Assembly: GCF_025821665.1 (NCBI RefSeq)
Contig: NZ_JACKSJ010000117.1
Span: 143,139 to 207,138 of the forward strand
DNA length: 64,000 nucleotides
Direction of reading: 5' to 3'
Origin: [Mycobacterium] manitobense
Lineage (GTDB): Bacteria; Actinomycetota; Actinomycetes; Mycobacteriales; Mycobacteriaceae
Shown piece after piece: positions 9,014 through 20,014 of this stretch. The translations under genes were made by a program, and so were the position numbers. The stretch's first letter is position 1, and every line of letters starts with the position of its first letter. The notes under the pieces were generated by a model that had not been told where the DNA came from, did no database searches, and was given only the letters and a program-made list of their open reading frames with translations.

Positions 9014-9802
9014 ATGGATCTCGGCATCACCGGACGCACCGCCCTGGTGCTCGGCGGCAGCGGCGGCCTTGGCGGCGCCATTGCGGTGCGCCTCGCGCAG
9101 GAGGGCGCCGCCGTCGCGGTCACCGGCCGGTCGCAGGACGCCCTGGCCGCCACCGCCGCGAAGGTCGAGGAGGCCGGCGGCAAGGCGCTGCCCCTGGTGT
9201 GGGACCTCGGCGACGCCGACCGTCGGGAGCCCACGGTGGCCGAGGTGGAACGCACCCTCGGGCCGATCGACATCCTGGTCAACAACACCGGCGGTCCGCC
9301 ACCCACCCCGGTGGCCGGCCAGGACGACGCCACCTGGCGGGACAGCTTCGAGAAGATGGTGCTGTCGGTCATCGCGCTGACCGACCGGGTGGTGCCGGGC
9401 ATGCGGGAACGCGGCTGGGGCCGCATCGTGACCTCGACGTCGTCGGGCGCGCTCAGCCCGATCCCGAACCTGGGGCTGTCCAACACCTTGCGGGCGAGCC
9501 TGCACGCGTGGTCGAAGACCCTCGCCGACGAGGTCGGGCGGGACGGCATCACGTCGAATGTGATCGTGCCGGGCCGCATCGCCACCGACCGCACGCAGTT
9601 CCTCGACGAACGCCGGGCGGCCCGCGAGGACCGCAGCGTCGAGGACGTCGCACGCGACAGTGCCGCCACCATGGCGCTGGGCCGGTACGGCAGGCCCGAC
9701 GAGTACGCCGACGTGGCGGCCTTTCTGTGCAGCGACCGCGCGTCCTACATCACCGGCGCGGTGATCCGCGTCGACGGCGGTCTGATCCGCAGCGTCGTCT
9801 GA
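9014..9802 (+). CDS. Short-chain dehydrogenase/reductase with atypical active site
   Basis: A 262-residue SDR. The cofactor motif GGSGGLGGA lies near residue 14 and the NNTGG motif near residue 92. The Ser of the triad is visible (TSTSSGAL near 144), but the region that normally reads YxxxK is LGLSNTLRASLHAW, so neither Tyr nor Lys is present. A subgroup of FabG-like SDRs has this SN..R form. Catalysis may be altered or use another residue. The C-terminal ITGAVIRVDGGL is typical of FabG-like SDRs. An AAGGGAATC Shine-Dalgarno lies before the ATG, 11 nt after the DapA-like stop, so it is in the same operon. Confidence 0.85.
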   Translation: MDLGITGRTALVLGGSGGLGGAIAVRLAQEGAAVAVTGRSQDALAATAAKVEEAGGKALPLVWDLGDADRREPTVAEVERTLGPIDILVNNTGGPPPTPVAGQDDATWRDSFEKMVLSVIALTDRVVPGMRERGWGRIVTSTSSGALSPIPNLGLSNTLRASLHAWSKTLADEVGRDGITSNVIVPGRIATDRTQFLDERRAAREDRSVEDVARDSAATMALGRYGRPDEYADVAAFLCSDRASYITGAVIRVDGGLIRSVV

Positions 9803-9836
9803 ATCAACCTCAACACTTCGTTCAAGGGAAGTTCCG

Positions 9837-10682
9837 TTGCGCCTTCGTACCGTTCGACTGGATGACCGACCCACCGCCTGCGTCGCACTGGCCGACGGCC
9901 GCCTGGCCCGGGTGGACCGCGTGCTGCCCGGCGCGCCCGGCGACCTGGTGGCGCTGCTCGAGGCCGGCGCGCTGGACGCACTCGCCGCCACCGTGGCCGC
10001 CGGCGTCTCCGACGACGCGTGTGCCGACCCCGCCGCGCCGGTGCTCGCGCCGTGGACACGCCCCCGCAAGATCCTCGGCATCGGGCTGAACTACGGCGCA
10101 CACGCAGGCGATCTCGGCGAACAGGCCCCGCGCACGTCGCCGGCGTCGTTCATCAAGGGCGATCACACGATCGTCGGCCCGGGAGAGCCCATCGTGGTGC
10201 CGCCCGGGATCGGCAAGGTGACCTCGGAGGCGGAACTCGGACTGGTGATCGGCCGGACGTGCTACCAGGTGGGTGTCGAGGAGGCGCTGTCGTACGTGGC
10301 GGGCGTGGTGCCGGTGCTCGACCAGACCGCCGAGGCGGTGCTGCTGGAGAATCCGCGCTACCTCACCCGGGTGAAGAACTACCCGAGCTTCTTCTCGTTC
10401 GGCCCCGACCTCATCACCATGGACGAGGTGCTCGCCCACGGGCCGCTGGCGGACCTGCGCGTTGCGACCATCCACAACGGCGCGGTGCACCGCAAGGACA
10501 CCGTGTCGGGGATGACGTTCTCCCCCGCCGAGCTGCTCAGCTTCCACAGCCAGGTGATGCCGTTCTACCCGGGCGACATCCTGTCGACCGGTACTCCCGG
10601 TGCGGTCGGCATCGAGGCGGGCGACGTGGTGCGGTGCGAACTCGGCGACGGCCTCGCCGACCTGACCAACCCGGTGCACTAA
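9837..10682 (+). CDS. Fumarylacetoacetate hydrolase (FAH) family protein
   Basis: A 281-residue FAH-superfamily enzyme, last gene of the operon. It starts at TTG with AAGGGAAG about 6 nt upstream; no nearby ATG fits. The conserved core begins at ILGIGLNYGAHAGDLG near residue 80, then ASFIKGDHTIVGPGEPIV, with the metal-binding acidic residues in SEAELGLVIG near 130 and further FxxQTAEAVLLENPRY and GDILSTGTPGAVG elements. Family reactions are C-C hydrolysis, isomerisation or decarboxylation of 2-oxo acids such as acylpyruvates. It probably acts on an oxo acid made by the neighbouring oxidase and SDR. Substrate unknown. Confidence 0.88.
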   Translation: MRLRTVRLDDRPTACVALADGRLARVDRVLPGAPGDLVALLEAGALDALAATVAAGVSDDACADPAAPVLAPWTRPRKILGIGLNYGAHAGDLGEQAPRTSPASFIKGDHTIVGPGEPIVVPPGIGKVTSEAELGLVIGRTCYQVGVEEALSYVAGVVPVLDQTAEAVLLENPRYLTRVKNYPSFFSFGPDLITMDEVLAHGPLADLRVATIHNGAVHRKDTVSGMTFSPAELLSFHSQVMPFYPGDILSTGTPGAVGIEAGDVVRCELGDGLADLTNPVH

Positions 10683-10700
10683 CGCGTTCCGGTCGCGGCC

Positions 10701-10755
10701 CGAGTGTGAACGTCACGACGCTTTCGGGCTGAAATCGTCGTGACGTTCACACTCG
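10701..10755. terminator. Perfect 20-bp inverted repeat between convergent genes (probable bidirectional terminator)
   Basis: The arms 10701-10720 and 10736-10755 are perfect reverse complements (arm CGAGTGTGAACGTCACGACG) around a 15-nt loop. The loop contains a further TTTC/GAAA pairing. The repeat lies between the FAH stop (10682) and the pheT stop (10763), so it can end transcription from both sides. No T-run follows on either strand. The length and exactness of the arms are greater than needed for termination and could reflect a dispersed palindromic element. Confidence 0.75.
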
Positions 10756-10762
10756 CGACAGC

Positions 10763-13260
10763 TCAGCGGCGTTGCACCGCGCCGACCCGCTCGGCAGCCA
10801 CCGCGACGGCGGCGTCACGGGCCGCGCTGGCCTCGTCCTCGGTGAGCGTGCGGTCGGTGGCCCGGAACCGTAGAGCCAACGCCAGCGACTTGCGCCCCTC
10901 GCCGACCTGCGGGCCGGTGTAGACGTCGAACAGCCGGACGTCCTCCAGCAGCGGGCCGCCGCCGGCACGCACCGCAGCGATCACGCTCTGCGCCGCGACG
11001 TCCTCTCCGACGATCAGGCTGACGTCCTGGAACACCGCCGGGAACGGCGACACCGACGGGGCGGGCAGCGATTCCACGATCGGCACCGCGTCGAGGTCGA
11101 GTTCGACCGCGCACGCCCCCCTGGGCAGGCCGGCCCGCTCGATCACCGCGGGATGCAGCTGTCCGGCGTGGCCGACGACCACGCCGTCACTGATATTGCC
11201 GACCAGGATCTCGGCACACCGGCCCGGATGCCAGGGCAGCCGCTCACCGGACCGCAGCGCGAACTCCACACCGGCGGCCCGCCCGATGGCGCGCACCGCC
11301 TCGAAGGCGTCGGCCGCCTCGACCGCCCGGCCGGGACCCCAGGGGCCTGCCGGTTCGCGCAGACCGGCCAGCACGACGGCGACATGCTCGGGCTGACGGG
11401 GCAGCGACGCGTCGAGAACCGCGATCTCCTCGGCGGTGGGTCGCCGGTCGGTGGGGATGCGGTCGACCGCACGGGTGTTCTCCGTCGGCTCCACCACCTG
11501 GGCGACGGCGAACAGCCCGACGTCGACCGCACCGCGGGACACGTTGCGGCTCAACGTCTCCAGCAAGGCGGGAAGCAGGGTGGTGGCCAGGTGCGGCCGG
11601 TCGGTCTCCAGGGGGTTGAGCACCTCGGTAGTGCGCCGTCGCGGGTCGTCGGCGGCCAGCCCCCACTGATCGAACACCCCGGCGGGCAGGAACGGCGACG
11701 GCAGGATCTCGACGAAACCGGCGAGCGCGAGCGACGTGCCGACAGCCCGGCGCCGCTTCTGGATCGGCGTCAGGCCACGGCCGGGTGGCGCGGCGGGCAG
11801 CACCGAGGGGATCACCTCCAGACCCTCCAGCCGCAGCACCTCCTCGACGAGGTCGGCCGGTTCCCGCAGGTCGGGCCGCCAGCTCGGCGGGATCGCGATG
11901 AGCCGACCGCCGTCGACGGTCACGTCGGCGCCCACCTGGGTGAGCCGGCGCGGCGTGGTGCCCTCGGCGTAGTCGACGCCGGCGATGCGATCGGGCAGGT
12001 CGACCGCCATGCTCACCGCGGGTTGGGCCCAGTCCTCGCGCGGCGGATCGCCTCGCCAGTCGGTCAACGTGGGTTCGACTGTGCCGTGCGCGATCTCGGC
12101 CAGCAGTGCCGCGCAGCGATCGAGCGCGGCGACGGAGATCGCCGGATCGACCGAGCGTTCGTAGCGCCGGCCGGCCTCGCTGGCCAGCCGCAGCCGGCGC
12201 TGGGTCCGCGACACCGCGGCCGGGTCCCACACCGCGGCCTCGAGCAGCACGTCGGTGGTGGTCTCGCGGACCTCGGTGGTGCCCGCACCCATCACGCCGC
12301 CGATCGCGGCGGTCGCCGCGTCGTCGACGATCAGCACGTCGCCGGCAGCGAGTGTGCGTTTCACATCGTCGAGGGTGACCACCGTCTCCCCCGCACGGGC
12401 CGCCCGGACCTCGAGGCCGCCGTTGATCAGGCTGCGGTCATGAGCGTGCATGGGGTGGCCGAGTTCGAGCATCACGTAGTTCGTGACGTCGACCGCGGGT
12501 GAGATGGCCCTGATCCCGCAGAGGATCAGCCGGCGCTGCAGCCACCACGGCGACACCGCCGCCGGGTCGATGCCGGTGACCGGACGCAGACCGAAGCGCA
12601 CCACGCCGGTGTCGGGCTGGACGGTCAGCGGCCACGCCTCACCCTCGACGGGCAGCGCAGGCACGTCGGCGGGATCGGCGTAGGGCAGGTCATGGGCACA
12701 GGCGATCTCGCGGGCCATCCCCCGAATCGACAGGCAGTAGCCGCGATCGGGTGTGATCGCCAGGTCGAACACCACGTCGTCGAGGCCGAGCAGCTCGATG
12801 GCATCGGCTCCGGGCGCCGCCGTACCCGGCGGCAGCACCAGGATCCCGGCCTGGTCGGCGCCCAGCCGCAGTTCGGACGTCGAACAGATCATGCCGTCCG
12901 ATGTCCGGCCGTAGGTCTTGCGGGTGGCGATGCTGAAGTCGCCGGGCAGCACCGTGCCCGGCAGCGCCACCACGACGAGGTCGCCGACAGCGAAATTGGT
13001 TGCACCGCAGACGATGTCGCGCAGCTCCGGCTCACCGACGTCGACCTTCACAGCCCGGATCGGCTTCTTGAACTCGGTCAGCTCCTCGATCTCGGCGACA
13101 CGGCCGACGGTGAGCGGACCCGTCACCGGACCGACCGGGATGATCCCCTCGACCTCGTGACCGATCCGGATGAACGTCTGCTCGAGTTCGTCGGGCGTGG
13201 CGTCCCAGTCCGGTGCACCGGCGCGCACGACCTCACGCAGCCAGCTATAGGGAATACGCA

Positions 13261-13261
<1 letters not shown>
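10763..13261 (-). CDS. pheT: Phenylalanyl-tRNA synthetase beta subunit
   Basis: An 832-residue beta subunit of the (alpha-beta)2 enzyme that charges tRNA-Phe. The order is the expected one: N-terminal region, EMAP/tRNA-binding-like domain near residues 45-155, B3/B4 editing domain near 200-400, B5 domain near 410-490, catalytic-like core to about 700, and a C-terminal ferredoxin-fold anticodon-binding domain from about 738 ([14 protein letters not shown]). The ATG shares one base with the pheS stop, so the subunits are coupled. Length agrees with other mycobacterial PheT proteins. Confidence 0.98.
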
Positions 13262-15283
<2,022 letters not shown>

Positions 15284-15289
15284 GGCGCC

Positions 15290-15319
15290 AGCCTAGGTGC
15301 CGGTTTCGGAGCCCGGCAA
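15290..15319 (-). promoter_or_regulatory. Promoter of the adenylate cyclase gene
   Basis: Minus-strand -35 TTGCCG (15314-15319) and -10 TAGGCT (15290-15295) with an 18-bp spacer. Six bases then lead to the GTG at 15283, so the transcript is expected to be leaderless. Confidence 0.6.
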
Positions 15320-15488
15320 TCGACCGAAGGCGAAACGCCGGGCCACTGTGCGCACGATCGTTGCGGGGGCGCCGCGGCCGGCGAGCCCCACCGCACGCCG
15401 GTCACCTGGGCGAAGCGGCTGGTCACGGCCGTGCGCCGAGTCGATAGCGGCTGTGTCACAGGGTTCTTCGACGCCTGCGTCAATCATC

Positions 15489-15528
15489 GACAACGGACGT
15501 TGTCAGCACTATCGTGTGGACATACCGT
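15489..15528 (+). promoter_or_regulatory. Sigma-A-type promoter with overlapping dyad upstream of the DUF2236 gene
   Basis: -35 TTGTCA (15500-15505), a 17-bp spacer and -10 TACCGT (15523-15528), a near-consensus housekeeping promoter with the transcript expected to start near 15535 and reach the ATG at 15552. A dyad GACAAC-GGAC-GTTGTC (15489-15504) covers the -35 hexamer and could be an operator. The rest of the 15284-15488 gap shows no gene. Confidence 0.65.
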
Positions 15529-15551
15529 GGGTTTGGAGTCAGCGAGGACAG

Positions 15552-16616
15552 ATGGCCACGACACCGGACGATCTCGGCGGCAGCTCCGGCACCGCCCGCC
15601 TGCACCGTCGCGCCACGGCACCCGAACCCCTGGGTCCCGAGTCGCTGACCTGGAAGTACTTCGGCGACCTGCGCACCGGAATGCTCGGCGTGTGGATCGG
15701 CGCCATCCAGAACATGTATCCCGAGCTCGGCGCCGGCGTGGAGGACCACTCCGTGCTGCTGCGCGAGCCGCTGCAGCGCGTGGCGCGTTCGGTCTACCCG
15801 ATCATGGGCGTCGTCTACGACGGCCCGCGCGCCACCCAGACCGGTGAGCAGATCAAGGGGTACCACACCACCATCAAGGGCATCGACGGCGACGGCCGCC
15901 GCTACCACGCCCTCAATCCCGAGACGTTCTACTGGGCGCACGCCACCTTCTTCATGCTGATCATCAAGACCGCCGAGTACTTCTGCGGCGGGCTCACCGA
16001 GGCCGAGAAACGCCAGCTCTTCGCCGAGCACGTGCAGTGGTACTCGATGTACGGCATGAGCATGCGACCGGTCCCGGAGACCTGGGAAGACTTCTGCGAG
16101 TACTGGGACCGCAAGTGCCGCGAGGAGCTCGAGATCAACAAGGCCACCCTGGACATCTTCGACATCCGGATCCCCAAGCCGCGGTTCGTGCTGATGCCGA
16201 CGCCGCTGTGGGACCAGCTGTTCAGGCCGATGGTGGCGGGGCAGCGCTGGATCGCCGCGGGACTGTTCGACCCCGCGGTCCGGGAGAAGGCAGGCATGCG
16301 GTGGACGCCCGGCGACGAGGTGGTGCTGCGGTTGTTCGGAAAGCTGGTCGAGCTGGCGTTCGTCGCGGTGCCCGACGAGATCCGGCTGCATCCGCGCGCG
16401 CTGGCCGCCTACCGGCGGGCCCAGGGCCGGCTGCCCGACGACGCGCCACTGGTCGAGGCCCCGGCTTTCATGGGACCGCCGCGTGACCGCCGCGGGCTGC
16501 CGATGCACTACGTGCCGCGCGGCAAGACGATCCTGGACCGGGCCGGCTCGCTGGTGCACACCACGTTCTCACTCGCCGGCCTCCGCCCGGCCCGCGCCCG
16601 CCGCACGGCGGCCTGA
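15552..16616 (+). CDS. DUF2236 / MpaB-type oxygenase family protein (Rv1645c-type)
   Basis: A 354-residue DUF2236 protein. Family members are haem-dependent, Lcp-like or fungal MpaB-like proteins. Conserved features are visible: GVWIGAIQNMYPELGAGV near residue 50, GYHTTIKG and YHALNPETFYWAHATFF near 105-135, which hold His residues suitable for haem ligation, and a WxxDxxCxYWDRKC stretch. No signal peptide was found. A GAGG sequence lies about 5 nt before the ATG. The reaction is unknown; an oxidative role on lipids or isoprenoids is a guess from the family. It corresponds by position to Rv1645c. Confidence 0.8.
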   Translation: MATTPDDLGGSSGTARLHRRATAPEPLGPESLTWKYFGDLRTGMLGVWIGAIQNMYPELGAGVEDHSVLLREPLQRVARSVYPIMGVVYDGPRATQTGEQIKGYHTTIKGIDGDGRRYHALNPETFYWAHATFFMLIIKTAEYFCGGLTEAEKRQLFAEHVQWYSMYGMSMRPVPETWEDFCEYWDRKCREELEINKATLDIFDIRIPKPRFVLMPTPLWDQLFRPMVAGQRWIAAGLFDPAVREKAGMRWTPGDEVVLRLFGKLVELAFVAVPDEIRLHPRALAAYRRAQGRLPDDAPLVEAPAFMGPPRDRRGLPMHYVPRGKTILDRAGSLVHTTFSLAGLRPARARRTAA

Positions 16617-16639
16617 GCAACCTCTGGGAGACTGACGCC

Positions 16640-17890
16640 ATGCTGGATTGGTCAGACGTGGACATCGCCGTGCGCGACGCGGTTCGGGAGTTCGTCGACA
16701 AGGAGATCCGTCCGCACGTCGACGCGCTGGAGAGCGGCGAGATGGAGCCGTATCCGATCATCCGGAAGTTGTTCGCGGCGTTCGGGATCGACGCGATGGC
16801 GCGTGAATCGCTGGACGAGCGGCTGGCGCGGCTGCGCGACGGCGGCGGTGACGGTGGCGGCGGAGGCGCCTCGGGCGGGATGTTCGGCGGCGGCCCCGAC
16901 CAGGCGGGTATGGGCTTCGTCCTGGTCAGCGAACTGTGCCGGGTCTGCATGGGCATCGTCGCGGGAATGGGCGTGAGCCTTGGCCTGACGGTGCCGACCA
17001 TCATGAGCCGGGGCACGCCCGCGCAGCAGGAGCGGTGGCTGCCTGGCCTGGTCACCTACGAGAAGGTCGGCGCGTGGGCGATCACCGAACCCGATTCGGG
17101 TTCGGATGCGTTCGGCGGCATGAAGTCCTATGTGGTGCGCGATGGCGACGACTACATCCTCAACGGGCAGAAGACCTTCATCACCAACGGCCCAGACGCC
17201 GACGTTGTGGTCGTCTACGCCAAGCTCGACGAGGGCGACCCGAGCGTGAGCAAGCGCGACCGCAAGGTGCTGACGTTCGTGCTCGACCGCGGCATGGAGG
17301 GCTTCGTCCAGTCGAAACCGTTCCGCAAGATGGGCATTCACAGCTCGCGCACCGGTGAGCTGTTCTTCAACAACGTCCGCCTCGGCCGCGACCGGCTGCT
17401 CGGCGAGAGCGACGGCACCGGAGGCGACGTCTCCGATTCCAGAGCCAGCGCCCGGTCGAACTTCTCCGCCGAACGCATCGGTGTGGCCGCGATGGCGCTC
17501 GGCGTCATCGAGGAGTGCCTGCGGCTGTGCGTGGACTACGCCAAGACCCGCACCCTGTGGGGTCAGGAGATCGGGCAGTTCCAGCTCATCCAGCTGAAAC
17601 TGGCGAGCATGGAGGTCGCCCGGATCAACGTGCGCAACATGCTGTTCCGCGTCATCGAAGCCGCGCAGACCGGCACGTCGATCTCGTTGGCGGAGGCCTC
17701 GGCCATCAAGTGGTACTGCTCGCAGGCCGCCACCGACGTCGCGATGGAGGCCGTTCAGGTGTTCGGCGGCAACGGCTACATGACCGAGTACCGGGTGGAG
17801 CAGCTGGCGCGTGACGCGAAGTCGCTGATGATCTACGCGGGAAGCAACGAGGTGCAGATCACCCACGTGGCGCGCGGGCTGCTGGCGTAG
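16640..17890 (+). CDS. Acyl-CoA dehydrogenase with shifted catalytic base and Gly-rich insertion
   Basis: A 416-residue FAD-dependent acyl-CoA dehydrogenase with the motifs WAITEPDSGSDAFGGM near residue 150 and GGNGYMTEYRVEQLARDAK near 378. The usual catalytic Glu of IYEGT reads IYAGS near residue 400. A Glu in FSAERIG near residue 277 matches the position used as base by isovaleryl-CoA and long-chain enzymes, so the base has probably moved there. A glycine-rich stretch of about 20 residues lies near 68-88 between N-terminal helices, longer than usual. It is 23 nt after the DUF2236 stop with a GGGAGA Shine-Dalgarno, so the two genes are likely cotranscribed. Confidence 0.9.
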   Translation: MLDWSDVDIAVRDAVREFVDKEIRPHVDALESGEMEPYPIIRKLFAAFGIDAMARESLDERLARLRDGGGDGGGGGASGGMFGGGPDQAGMGFVLVSELCRVCMGIVAGMGVSLGLTVPTIMSRGTPAQQERWLPGLVTYEKVGAWAITEPDSGSDAFGGMKSYVVRDGDDYILNGQKTFITNGPDADVVVVYAKLDEGDPSVSKRDRKVLTFVLDRGMEGFVQSKPFRKMGIHSSRTGELFFNNVRLGRDRLLGESDGTGGDVSDSRASARSNFSAERIGVAAMALGVIEECLRLCVDYAKTRTLWGQEIGQFQLIQLKLASMEVARINVRNMLFRVIEAAQTGTSISLAEASAIKWYCSQAATDVAMEAVQVFGGNGYMTEYRVEQLARDAKSLMIYAGSNEVQITHVARGLLA

Positions 17891-17960
17891 TCCTGCCGCC
17901 GTACCCCCGCGGACGCGCGAAGGGCTAGCCTGGTCCCACCGACGACCGCAGGAGCGCCAG

Positions 17961-18740
17961 GTGGACCTCAGCAACGACACCGCACTGATCACCGGCGCGA
18001 GCGGAGGCATCGGCGAGGAGTTCGCCGTCCAGCTCGCACGCCGCGGCACCGACCTCGTGCTCGTCGCGCGGCGGGCGGACAAACTCGCCGCGCTGCGCGA
18101 CACGCTGCTGGCGGCCCATCCGGACCTGACGGTCGACGTGGTCGCGGTCGACCTGTCCGAGCCGGGCTCGGGCGCCGAACTCGAGGCGAAGGTCCGCGAA
18201 CTCGGCCGGACGGTCGACGTGCTGATCAACAACGCGGGCGTCGGCCTGCACGGGGCGTTCGCCGGCCAGCCGCCCGAGCCGAACGCCGCCCAGATCCAGT
18301 TGAACTGCGGCACGTTGGTCGATCTCACCGCGCGCTTCCTGCCCGCGATGACCCAGCGCGGCCACGGCGTGGTGGTCAACGTGGCGTCCACCGCGGCGTT
18401 CCAGCCGACGCCCGGGATGGCCGTCTACGGCGCGACGAAGGCCTTCGTGCTGTCCTACACCGAGGCGCTGTGGCAGGAGTGCAAGGGCACCGGTGTCCGG
18501 GTGCTGGCGCTGTGTCCCGGCGCGACGGAGACCGAGTTCTTCGCCCGCACCGGCGAGGAGTTCCTCACCAGCGGCAGGCAGACCTCCAAGCAGGTGGTGG
18601 ACACCGCGATGTCCGCGCTGGACAAGTCCACTCCAACCGTGGTGTCCGGTTGGAAGAACTCACTTCTCGCAACCGGGTACCGGTTCACGCCCCGGACGCT
18701 GATGCTGCAGGTTTCCGAGCGGCTGCTGAAGTCGAACTAG
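17961..18740 (+). CDS. Short-chain dehydrogenase/reductase (DltE-like)
   Basis: A 259-residue classical SDR: TGASGGIGEEFA cofactor motif at residue 10, NNAGVG near 90, Ser in NVASTAAF near 140 and YGATK near 155. The C-terminal region (YRFTPRTLMLQVSERLLKSN) is typical of the short-chain group annotated as DltE-like or as acyl reductases. The GTG start has AGGAG about 8 nt upstream. A TAGCCT element at 17926-17931 could give it its own promoter in addition to readthrough from the acyl-CoA dehydrogenase. It ends in a CTAG whose complement is the stop of tsnR. Confidence 0.88.
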   Translation: MDLSNDTALITGASGGIGEEFAVQLARRGTDLVLVARRADKLAALRDTLLAAHPDLTVDVVAVDLSEPGSGAELEAKVRELGRTVDVLINNAGVGLHGAFAGQPPEPNAAQIQLNCGTLVDLTARFLPAMTQRGHGVVVNVASTAAFQPTPGMAVYGATKAFVLSYTEALWQECKGTGVRVLALCPGATETEFFARTGEEFLTSGRQTSKQVVDTAMSALDKSTPTVVSGWKNSLLATGYRFTPRTLMLQVSERLLKSN

Positions 18741-19528
18741 CGGTTCCGGGCGAGCGCCCGCGCGCTCTGGTACAGGCAGATCGACGCCGCCGACGCCACG
18801 TTGAGGCTCTCGGCATTGCCCGGCATCGGGATGTGCACCCGGTGGTCGGCCAGCGCGGCCAGTTCGGCGGGCAGCCCGTGCGCTTCGGGGCCGAACAGCC
18901 ACGCGGTCGGCGCGGTCAGGGCGGCGTCGAGTTCGGGCGCGTCGAGGCCGAGCTCGCCGTCGACGGTGGTGGCCAGCACCTGAAGCCCGGCGGTGGTCAA
19001 CTCCCCCACCACGGCAACGGCGTCGGGATCGGAGATCACCGGGATGGTGAAGATGCTGCCTGCCGAGGCGCGCAGGCACTTACCGTTGTACGGATCGACG
19101 CTGTGCCCGGCGAGCACCACCGCGTCGGCGCCCATCGCGTCGGCGAGGCGGATCAGCGTGCCCGCGTTGCCCGGCTCGGAGATCTCGACCGGAACCGCCA
19201 CCAGCCGCGGCCCGTCGGCCAGCACGTCGGCGAGGGTCACGGTGGGCAGCTCGCACACCGCGACCAGTCCCACCGGGGTGACGGTGTCGGACAACGCCTT
19301 CGCCGCACGATCGGTGACCAGGTGCACTGGCGCGCCATTCAGCAGGTCGCCGAAGCGCTCCGCCGCGGACTCCGTGGCGAACACCTCGGAAACCACTCCG
19401 CGCCGCAACGCTGACTCGACCAGGTTGGGTCCCTCGGCGAGAAAACGTGCGGCGCGGCGGCGTCCGACGTGTCGGTGCAGTTTGATCGCTGCCGCCACCC
19501 GGGCGGAGCGTTCGGTCAGACCCGACAT
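18737..19528 (-). CDS. tsnR: TrmH/SpoU-family RNA 2'-O-methyltransferase (TsnR, Rv1644-type)
   Basis: A 263-residue SPOUT methyltransferase. An N-terminal L30e-like substrate-binding domain (VGRRRAARFLAEGPNLVESAL) is followed from about residue 105 by the knotted SAM domain with PGNAGTLIRLADAMGADAVVL and the C-terminal IPMPGNAESLNVASAASICLY. It should methylate a ribose in rRNA or tRNA. It is the last gene of the infC-rpmI-rplT-tsnR cluster, 30 nt after the rplT stop, which fits a ribosome-assembly role. Its TAG stop is the complement of the facing SDR's TAG stop. Confidence 0.9.
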   Translation of the reverse strand: MSGLTERSARVAAAIKLHRHVGRRRAARFLAEGPNLVESALRRGVVSEVFATESAAERFGDLLNGAPVHLVTDRAAKALSDTVTPVGLVAVCELPTVTLADVLADGPRLVAVPVEISEPGNAGTLIRLADAMGADAVVLAGHSVDPYNGKCLRASAGSIFTIPVISDPDAVAVVGELTTAGLQVLATTVDGELGLDAPELDAALTAPTAWLFGPEAHGLPAELAALADHRVHIPMPGNAESLNVASAASICLYQSARALARNR

Positions 19529-19558
19529 CTTCCCGGGTCGCTTCGCTCCTGCCCTCCG

Positions 19559-19951
19559 CTAAGCGGCCTCTCCGGCCGACGGCGCGTTGACGTCCTCCGG
19601 CAACGCGGCCCTGGCCACCTCGACCAGCGCGGTGAACGCGGCCGGATCGCTGATGGCGATCTCGGAGAGGTTCTTGCGGTCCACCTCGACGCCGGCGGCC
19701 TTGAGGCCCTGGATCAACCGGTTGTAGGTGATGTCGTTGGCGCGTGCGGCGGCGTTGATGCGCGAGATCCACAGCTTGCGGAACTCGCCCTTGCGGGCGC
19801 GGCGGTCGCGGTAGGCGTAGTTCAGCGAATGCAGTTGCTGTTCCTTGGCCTTCCGGTACAGGCGTGACCGCTGTCCGCGGTAGCCCTTGGATGCTGCCAG
19901 GATTGTGCGCCGCTTCTTCTGGGCGTTGACTGCGCGCTTAACGCGTGCCAT
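19559..19951 (-). CDS. rplT: 50S ribosomal protein L20
   Basis: A 130-residue L20 protein, with the strongly basic N-terminus ([20 protein letters not shown]) that threads into 23S rRNA during early 50S assembly and the conserved [20 protein letters not shown] block. Length and sequence agree with other actinobacterial L20 proteins, with a short acidic C-terminal extension. It lies 63 nt downstream of rpmI. In other bacteria L20 represses this operon; no L20-type mimic was identified here. Confidence 0.98.
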   Translation of the reverse strand: MARVKRAVNAQKKRRTILAASKGYRGQRSRLYRKAKEQQLHSLNYAYRDRRARKGEFRKLWISRINAAARANDITYNRLIQGLKAAGVEVDRKNLSEIAISDPAAFTALVEVARAALPEDVNAPSAGEAA

Positions 19952-20014
19952 GGGTGATTCCTATTCTCGTACGGGCTGGGAAGTGTCGGGACGACCTGGA
20001 GTGCGTTGGCGCAC

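Noticed and set aside
16652..18391. A long minus-strand frame antisense to the acyl-CoA dehydrogenase and SDR
   Set aside because: Shadow frame caused by high GC; the plus-strand genes have complete family motifs.
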